Virus record (IMG/VR): IMGVR_UViG_3300044568_000839
Location: 1 to 23,789 of that record
Strand: one strand, 5' to 3'
Length of the DNA stretch: 23,789 bases
Origin: a virus
Shown here: positions 19,795 to 23,789 of the stretch, piece by piece
Numbering within the stretch: position 1 is the stretch's first letter
How the letters are laid out: each line of letters begins with the position of its first letter
The notes under the pieces: model-generated
Seen by the model: the letters and a program-made list of their open reading frames with translations, nothing else
Database searches by the model: none
Told to the model about the DNA's origin: nothing
Program-made: the position numbers and the translations under genes

Positions 19795-19800
19795 CGCGTT

Positions 19801-20160
19801 ATGGATGACGAAGCCGCCGAATTTATTGCCGCCCTGTTGCATAGCAGCACGGTGACGCATTTCATGCACTTATCGACCGATTCATATTCGGCCCATAAGG
19901 CATTGGGCCGTTATTACGACGAAATTATTGATTTGGCAGACGATTTTGCCGAAGCCTACCAAGGGCGATATTCTAAGATTAAGAAGTATCCAGAGGAATT
20001 TCACAGCGCAAAAGACCCTGTGAAATATTTGAAATCGTTGCAAAAATTTGTTGATGAATCCCGAAAAGATTTGCCCACAGATTCAGAAATTCAGAATATT
20101 ATTGACGAAATTTCACAATTGATTGATTCCACGCTGTATAAACTAAAATTTCTTGATTAA
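19801..20160 (+). CDS. DUF5856-family protein
   Basis: A 119-residue helical protein: MDDEAAEFIAALLHSSTVTH, then FMHLSTDSYSAHKALGRYYD and FAEAYQGRYSK. The LLHS-x-THxxHL-x-S-x-HKAL-x-YYD pattern is that of DUF5856, a small four-helix family of tailed phages whose fold resembles Dps/ferritin-like bundles. The conserved His, Asp and Tyr residues look like a metal or cofactor site, but no activity is established that I can cite. It stands alone between a strong terminator and the next block, with no ribosome site before the ATG. Confidence 0.7.
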   Translation: MDDEAAEFIAALLHSSTVTHFMHLSTDSYSAHKALGRYYDEIIDLADDFAEAYQGRYSKIKKYPEEFHSAKDPVKYLKSLQKFVDESRKDLPTDSEIQNIIDEISQLIDSTLYKLKFLD

Positions 20161-20169
20161 GGAAAAACC

Positions 20170-20388
20170 ATGAAAAACAACGCAGAAATGCAGCCTAAAG
20201 GCTACGGTACAAGCGCAAAAGCACCAGCTGGCGCAACAGCAAGCGACAAATCTGGCGAGCGCATGGGCAAAGTGGTTGACGGCATTGGTATGGGCAAAGC
20301 CGATGCAACTGGTCCCGATAAGATGTTTGACGGTGGCCGCAGCCAGGGCGTTTGCTACGTACACGACCGCAAATCGTACCAGAAGTAA
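20170..20388 (+). CDS. Small Gly/Lys-rich hypothetical protein (72 aa)
   Basis: AAGGAAAAACC precedes ATG 20170. The protein starts MKNNAEMQPKGYGTSAKAPA and is rich in Gly, Lys, Asp and Ala with no predicted long helix (SGERMGKVVDGIGMGKADAT). It looks intrinsically disordered and ends GVCYVHDRKSYQK. It is followed directly by the zeta-like gene (stop 20386-20388, ATG 20389), so the two are probably translated together. An antitoxin role for its neighbour is possible on position only; it is much shorter than the known epsilon antitoxin and lacks its helical look. Confidence 0.6.
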   Translation: MKNNAEMQPKGYGTSAKAPAGATASDKSGERMGKVVDGIGMGKADATGPDKMFDGGRSQGVCYVHDRKSYQK

Positions 20389-21363
20389 ATGGCTACCCAG
20401 CTGTCGCAACTAGCAGCGGCTGGGCAGCAACCACAGGCGCCACAAGCACCGCAATCGACGCAAGCTAGTCTTGCGTCAATGGTGCCACAGCCACAGCTGC
20501 CCCAGACCGGACAATTGGCAACGCCCCAAGCTGGGCGGCCGACCATGCCACAAGCCGGACAATCGAATAATCCAATTGAATCCGCGTATTTTGATCGCCT
20601 ACAGAACGATTATTCTGGCCTGGCGGCTGAGTATTCTCAATTGCCGCAAACAGACAACGGGCGCATTCTCAATACTGATGATGCCCGCGAAATGTCCCCA
20701 GAGTATCGGGCTGACCGAACTAGATCGGCTGATGTGCACGAACCGTCGTCAGCGTTTGTAAAACAGATGTATGCTGAAAAGCTGTCGCAAGATACCCCGC
20801 CAGGCAAAAGTAATACTGTTGTGTTCACAGCTGGCGGCACAGGGGCGGGCAAAACAACGGGTTTGCAAGAGGCGCAAAAGGTCAATCAGAATATTAAAGA
20901 TTCAGAGATTGTTTACGATACAAACATGAATTCGTTTGACTCTGCCGATAAGAAAGTGGAACAAGCGCTGAAGGCCGGACGCAACGCCAGCATTATCTAC
21001 ACTTACCGCGACCCAGTTGAATCCATGGAAAACGGTGCATTAAAACGCGCCAGCCGCATGGAAGCCGAACTTGGTACTGGTCGAACCGTGCCAATCGACG
21101 AACATTTCAAGACTCACGCAGGGTCGCGTGAAGTCATGGAACAGCTGCAATCTAAGTACGGAAACGACCACCGATTTCATTTGATGGTTATTGATAACAG
21201 CCGCGGCGCGGGTAAAGCCGCGGTGGTAAGCGGTCTTGACAAATTACCCAAGTTGGACCATACTGTAGTAAGAAAGGGGTTGAATGATGCACTCGAAAAT
21301 GCCTACAAGTCTGGAAAAATCAGCCAAGCAATCTACGAAGGAACGCGCGGCAACGCCCGCTGA
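20389..21363 (+). CDS. Zeta-toxin-like P-loop kinase with PQ-rich N-terminus
   Basis: A 324-residue protein. Residues about 12-60 are Pro/Gln/Ala-rich (QQPQAPQAPQSTQ, VPQPQLPQTGQ), and 61-140 are polar. TVVFTAGGTGAGKTTGL holds a Walker A motif (G149-T156). YTYRDPVESMENGALKRASR, then GRTVPIDEHFKTHAGSREVM and LMVIDNSRGAG, are typical of zeta-toxin-like kinases of the type seen as domains in large phage and mobile-element polyvalent proteins. Zeta enzymes phosphorylate UDP-activated amino sugars. No clear epsilon-type antitoxin lies nearby. The PQ linker resembles those of the ejection proteins, so packaging and injection are possible. Confidence 0.7.
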   Translation: MATQLSQLAAAGQQPQAPQAPQSTQASLASMVPQPQLPQTGQLATPQAGRPTMPQAGQSNNPIESAYFDRLQNDYSGLAAEYSQLPQTDNGRILNTDDAREMSPEYRADRTRSADVHEPSSAFVKQMYAEKLSQDTPPGKSNTVVFTAGGTGAGKTTGLQEAQKVNQNIKDSEIVYDTNMNSFDSADKKVEQALKAGRNASIIYTYRDPVESMENGALKRASRMEAELGTGRTVPIDEHFKTHAGSREVMEQLQSKYGNDHRFHLMVIDNSRGAGKAAVVSGLDKLPKLDHTVVRKGLNDALENAYKSGKISQAIYEGTRGNAR

Positions 21364-21466
21364 ACATCGTATGAAGCGAATGCACGAGGCCAAAACAAAA
21401 GACATGGCCCAAGCGATGGCTGACGCCTTAAATGCTGCTGTACGTGCTGGCAAGGCAATCAGATGA
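21284..21466 (+). CDS. Small basic protein overlapping the zeta-like gene (60 aa)
   Basis: ATG ATG 21284-21289 is preceded by AAAGGGG, a good ribosome site inside the end of the zeta-like gene, and the frame overlaps that gene by 80 bases. A later in-frame ATG (21371) has no ribosome site. The protein starts MMHSKMPTSLEKSAKQSTKE and is strongly basic and helical (HRMKRMHEAKTKDMAQAMAD). It could bind nucleic acid or modulate its neighbour. The stop overlaps the next start by four bases. Confidence 0.5.
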   Translation: MMHSKMPTSLEKSAKQSTKERAATPAEHRMKRMHEAKTKDMAQAMADALNAAVRAGKAIR

Positions 21467-21711
21467 GCGAAATGCGTTGTAAAACGTGCCGTTTCTTTAG
21501 TTCGGCGCAAATTATGGGTTTGTGCCGTCGCTATCCCGAAACGCAAAACAAGCATGAGCGCGATTGGTGTGGCGAGCACCAGCTGGTGCAGAGCGTTATG
21601 GTGCCGATTTACAACATTATGACCGACGAAACAAAGCCGGTTGAAATGCCTGTCGAACTTAAAAAACGTGGAAGAAAACCAAAAGATGTGTCCAATACGT
21701 CCGCTGCGTGA
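21463..21711 (+). CDS. Zinc-knuckle protein with C-terminal AT-hook
   Basis: An 82-residue protein. CKTCRFFSSAQIMGLCRRYP and DWCGEH give C6, C9, C21 and C36 as a likely zinc site. The C-terminus contains KKRGRKPKD (67-75), the AT-hook pattern R-G-R-K-P that grips the minor groove of A/T-rich DNA. Small CxxC proteins are common near terminase genes, but pairing one with an AT-hook is less usual. The role could be DNA binding in packaging or regulation. It overlaps the previous stop and the following GroES gene (26 bases). Confidence 0.65.
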   Translation: MSEMRCKTCRFFSSAQIMGLCRRYPETQNKHERDWCGEHQLVQSVMVPIYNIMTDETKPVEMPVELKKRGRKPKDVSNTSAA

Positions 21712-21946
21712 CCGAATCGTTGTACAGCCAAACGTCAGAAAGTTATCTGACATTATTTTTACTGTGAACAGCGAAAAGATAAACGAAGGCACCATCGTGG
21801 CCGTCGGGTCCAAGGTTCACCAGGCTAAAGTTGGCGATTTCATCAAGTACGGTAACGGCACATATTTAGATTGGCCCATCCATGAGTTTGATGGCCAAGA
21901 CTATCAGATTATTCAGGAAGCAGATATCTGCGCGATTGTGGAGTGA
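21686..21946 (+). CDS. GroES-like cochaperonin
   Basis: An 86-residue protein from ATG 21686 (upstream in-frame starts lie in the zinc-protein gene). MCPIRPLRDRIVVQPNVRKL is the GroES N-terminus. Residues 16-33 are the mobile loop with hydrophobic I23-I24-F25 in place of the host IVL, followed by EGTIVAVG and VGDFIKYGNGTY, and YQIIQEADICAIVE closes the barrel. GroES caps GroEL; phage versions such as T4 gp31 adapt it for folding capsid proteins. No GroEL is in the window, so it would work with the host one. Position near the terminase genes fits capsid-assembly timing. Confidence 0.85.
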   Translation: MCPIRPLRDRIVVQPNVRKLSDIIFTVNSEKINEGTIVAVGSKVHQAKVGDFIKYGNGTYLDWPIHEFDGQDYQIIQEADICAIVE

Positions 21947-21948
21947 CC

Positions 21949-22212
21949 ATGGCTAAAGCAATCCCCAAAACAACGACCGGCAAGGATAAAAACTACAACC
22001 CAACGGAAAAGGGCGCGGGGATGACGGCCAAGGGTCGCGCAGAATATAATCGCAAGAATGAATCAAATTTAAAACCACCAGCACCAAACCCAAAAACAAA
22101 AGCTGACGCTGGACGAAAAGCCAGTTTTTGCGCGAGAATGGAAGGGGTGGTAAAAAACGCCAAAGGCCCAGCTGAACGAGCCAAGGCATCCCTTAAAAAT
22201 TGGAACTGTTAA
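21949..22212 (+). CDS. Small basic protein, DUF6321-like (87 aa)
   Basis: ATG 21949 has GGAG five bases upstream; GTG 21943 would add two residues. The protein begins MAKAIPKTTTGKDKNYNPTE and contains GAGMTAKGRAEYNRKNESNL, then KASFCARMEGVVKNAKGPAE, and ends KASLKNWNC. The GxGMTAKGRAxYNRKN and SFCARM phrases recur in a family of small basic phage proteins. It is highly basic and probably binds DNA or RNA, but its role is unknown. It lies between the GroES gene and the beta-rich protein. Confidence 0.7.
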   Translation: MAKAIPKTTTGKDKNYNPTEKGAGMTAKGRAEYNRKNESNLKPPAPNPKTKADAGRKASFCARMEGVVKNAKGPAERAKASLKNWNC

Positions 22213-22225
22213 AAGGAATTGAATT

Positions 22226-22684
22226 ATGCCTAATACTAAAGCAGTAGGAGTAGCCTACTCAGACCCTGATTTATCAGGCGGTACAATTGACAACACACCT
22301 ATTGGTGCAACAACGCCCAATACAATCGAAGGCACAACTATCTATGCAGACGTAGAGATTGGTTATGCGGCTGTTGCCCAAGGCGCAGTTACTCAAGCTA
22401 CAAGCAAATCGACAGGTGTGACGCTAAACACGTCAGCAGGTCAAATCACGATGAACGCAGCATCTTTGGCTGCCACCACAAACGTGACTTTTACGCTGAC
22501 TAACAGTTTGTTGTCGGGTAAGGACGTGTTGATCTTAAACGTCACTAACGGTACTTCTGCTGCGTACAACTGTTGGGTATCTAGCATGGGTGCAGGTTCG
22601 GCGACTATTACGTTGCGTAACATCAGCGCAAGCCCCCTTGCTGAAGCTGTTGTTATTAATTTTGCGATCATCCATGCCGCGTAA
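22226..22684 (+). CDS. Beta-rich virion-like protein (152 aa)
   Basis: AAAAGGA stands before ATG 22226. The protein begins MPNTKAVGVAYSDPDLSGGT and has IDNTPIGATTPNTIEG, the fibre-type phrase also seen in the 79-residue gene at 6264. The rest is a beta-sandwich-like run of alternating Thr, Val, Ser and Asn (ATTNVTFTLTNSLLSGKDVL, ATITLRNISASPLAEAVVIN). No catalytic residues are evident. It could be a minor capsid decoration or fibre-associated protein, placed unusually among the small genes before terminase. It overlaps the next gene by 11 bases. Confidence 0.6.
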   Translation: MPNTKAVGVAYSDPDLSGGTIDNTPIGATTPNTIEGTTIYADVEIGYAAVAQGAVTQATSKSTGVTLNTSAGQITMNAASLAATTNVTFTLTNSLLSGKDVLILNVTNGTSAAYNCWVSSMGAGSATITLRNISASPLAEAVVINFAIIHAA

Positions 22685-22835
22685 CGGCCTATATGCAAAT
22701 ATCCACGCCAAGCGCGAACGGATAGAACAGCAAAAAGAATCGGGTAAGAAAACCGAGCGTATGCGAAGCCCTGGGGACAAAGGCGCCCCCACGGCCAAAG
22801 CATTTAAGCAGAGTGCAAAGACAGCGAAAAAATGA
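22674..22835 (+). CDS. Small basic protein (53 aa)
   Basis: Start ATG 22674 overlaps the preceding gene by 11 bases. It reads MPRNGLYANIHAKRERIEQQ and ends PTAKAFKQSAKTAKK, with GAPTAKAF in the middle. The NGLYANIHAKRERI opening and a Lys-rich C-terminus occur in small phage proteins near terminase genes. It is rich in Lys, Arg and Gln, so nucleic-acid binding is plausible. No defined domain. The stop overlaps the next ATG by four bases. Confidence 0.65.
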   Translation: MPRNGLYANIHAKRERIEQQKESGKKTERMRSPGDKGAPTAKAFKQSAKTAKK

Positions 22836-23020
22836 CACTTGAACAAATTGCGAAACGCCTGGCTGAATTGCAAGAACTGGCGAAGCAACACGAATCAATA
22901 TTGTTGCAAATCAGCGGGGCCATCCAAGAGTACAACCGCGTTTTGGCAGAACTAAGCCAGAACCAAACAAAGGAAGCCGACCATGCCGCTGACCAAAGAA
23001 CCACGCAAGAAAGCGCCTAA
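22832..23020 (+). CDS. Small coiled-coil protein (62 aa)
   Basis: The ATG overlaps the previous stop (ATGA). The protein starts MTLEQIAKRLAELQELAKQH and continues as a heptad-like Leu/Ile helix to about residue 45 (ILLQISGAIQEYNRVLAELS), then a polar tail. It looks like a dimeric or trimeric coiled coil. Its 3' end overlaps the terminase small subunit gene by 38 bases. It could assist terminase or be a head-completion helper; this is from position only. Confidence 0.55.
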   Translation: MTLEQIAKRLAELQELAKQHESILLQISGAIQEYNRVLAELSQNQTKEADHAADQRTTQESA

Positions 23021-23513
23021 AGCCGTCGAACCTGTTAAGCGTAAGGTAGGCCGCCCAACGGTCTACAAAGACGAATTCCCCGACATGATGATTGAATACT
23101 TCAGTCAATCACCAACAAGGGAAGTCACCACTTACGACAAACACGGCAACGAAAACACCCAGACGCTGCCTGGCGTATTCCCAACCCTTGCACGATTCGC
23201 AACCAACATCGGGGTAACTAAAGATACCTTGCACGACTGGGCAACAGCGAAAGATATTCAAACCGGCTATTTAAAACACCCTGAATTTTCATGCGCCTAT
23301 AAAAAGGCGAAGGATTTACAGGAAGCTAACCTAATCGAAGGCACGATTGGAAACGCTTACAACAGCACGTTTGCGATATTTACGGCCAAGAATGTTTTGG
23401 GCTGGCGCGACAAGATAGAGCAAGAAATTACCGGCAAAGACGGCGCCCCACTTTCGGGAATACAGGTAATGTTTGTGAATGCAGATGGAACTGGCCGCGA
23501 CACCGAGCATTGA
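22983..23513 (+). CDS. Terminase small subunit, P22 gp3-type
   Basis: A 176-residue protein with AGGA before ATG 22983. A basic N-terminus (TKEPRKKAPKAVEPVKRKVG) leads to RPTVYKDEFPDMMIEYFSQS, FATNIGVTKDTLHDWATAKD and FSCAYKKAKDLQEANLIEGT, the pattern of the GP3/DNA-packaging small terminase family (PF16677). The HTH-like region (about 75-95) recognises the packaging site, and a C-terminal helix assembles the ring. P22 gp3 is 162 residues. It overlaps the large subunit gene by 29 bases, as usual for the pair. Confidence 0.85.
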   Translation: MPLTKEPRKKAPKAVEPVKRKVGRPTVYKDEFPDMMIEYFSQSPTREVTTYDKHGNENTQTLPGVFPTLARFATNIGVTKDTLHDWATAKDIQTGYLKHPEFSCAYKKAKDLQEANLIEGTIGNAYNSTFAIFTAKNVLGWRDKIEQEITGKDGAPLSGIQVMFVNADGTGRDTEH

Positions 23514-23789
23514 CCAGGCGATAGCCAAAGCCCAATTCCCAGCCAAACTGGAAGGGCTATTCCGCAAAAGCCGGTACAAGGTTTTGTATGGGGGGCGGGG
23601 CGGCGCTAAGTCTTGGGGGATTGCCCGCGCATTATTGATTCTGGGCGCCAAAAAGCCGATGCGAATTCTCTGTGCGCGTGAGTACCAGACAAGCATTAAG
23701 GATTCAGTTCACAAGCTGTTGTGCGACCAGATCGAAGCGCTGGGGTTGTTGGGGTTTTACGAAATCACCCAGGCAAGCATACGGGGCGC
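23485..23789 (+). CDS. Terminase large subunit, N-terminal part (3' end outside window)
   Basis: The frame from ATG 23485 stays open to the last base (101 codons). It begins MELAATPSIDQAIAKAQFPA and has VLYGGRGGAKSWGIARALLI, the Walker A region of phage terminase large subunits (Terminase_3 group), followed by MRILCAREYQTSIKDSVHKL. The ATPase drives DNA into the capsid, and the missing C-terminal half should carry the nuclease. There is no strong ribosome site, so translation is probably coupled to the small subunit, which it overlaps by 29 bases. Confidence 0.85.
   Translation, partial: MELAATPSIDQAIAKAQFPAKLEGLFRKSRYKVLYGGRGGAKSWGIARALLILGAKKPMRILCAREYQTSIKDSVHKLLCDQIEALGLLGFYEITQASIRG

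Noticed and set aside
20170-20388. Epsilon antitoxin for the zeta-like protein
   Set aside because: Sequence looks disordered and Gly/Lys-rich rather than the three-helix epsilon fold, so only position supports it.
21244-21813. 189-codon leftward open frame across zeta-like, zinc and GroES genes
   Set aside because: It lies opposite four overlapping rightward genes with recognisable domains and ribosome sites, and its translation has no recognisable motif.

Overview
The window is a piece of a tailed bacteriophage genome with a short-tail (podovirus, P22-type) virion plan. The evidence is a P22 gp4-like tail accessory factor, a gp10-like DNA-stabilisation (tail needle hub) protein, a pectate-lyase-fold tailspike, three consecutive ejection proteins, and at the right edge a gp3-like small terminase followed by a large terminase. 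Almost every base is coding, genes overlap by 1 to 80 bases, and GGAG/AAGGA ribosome sites are common. Together with a 3TM holin, a GH108 muramidase, ERF and YqaJ recombination genes and a Cro-like repressor, this points to a phage of a Gram-negative pseudomonadote. I cannot name the host from sequence alone. Both edges cut genes, and portal, scaffold, capsid, integrase and a CI-type repressor are not in the window.

Layout. 1-12112 (+): end of a small structural-region protein, tail fibre, tailspike and small companions, gp4- and gp10-like tail proteins, then ejection proteins ending in an 890-residue protein with an N-terminal M15-like peptidase region. 11891-14128 (+): membrane and lysis region (two single-TM proteins, a 20-residue peptide gene wedged between two stop/start overlaps, holin, endolysin, possible spanin-like protein). 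13761-16362 (-): leftward early operon with small unknown proteins, an ERF annealing protein, a YqaJ exonuclease, an SSB-like protein with a DDVPF tail, and an HTH protein. 16413-16504: divergent control region with the Cro-like gene. 16504-19749 (+): rightward early operon with a structured terminator-like RNA, O-like and P-like replication genes, small proteins, a VRR-NUC nuclease, a YbcO/DUF1364 nuclease and a strong intrinsic terminator. 19801-23789 (+): a DUF5856 gene without a ribosome site, an orphan zeta-toxin-like P-loop protein, a zinc-knuckle/AT-hook protein, a GroES cochaperonin, small basic proteins, a beta-rich virion-like protein, and the terminase genes.

How it fits together. 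The control architecture is lambdoid in outline but built from unfamiliar parts. Three promoters (two leftward, one rightward) share one geometry: a 17-bp operator-like element (consensus TGTAAAGCTGNCTTACA on the leftward strand) whose last four bases are the first four of the -10 box. The Cro-like gene beside them is the obvious candidate ligand, and its own message is predicted to be leaderless. Between it and the O-like gene lies a 79-nt element with a 15-bp basal stem, two inner hairpins and nine T, in the place where lambda has tR1/nutR. Inside the O-like gene, four 11-bp repeats followed by a 47-nt purine-rich tract resemble the lambda origin in both position and order. These regulatory and origin elements, the orphan zeta-like protein and the 20-residue lysis-region peptide are the best candidates for something not yet described.
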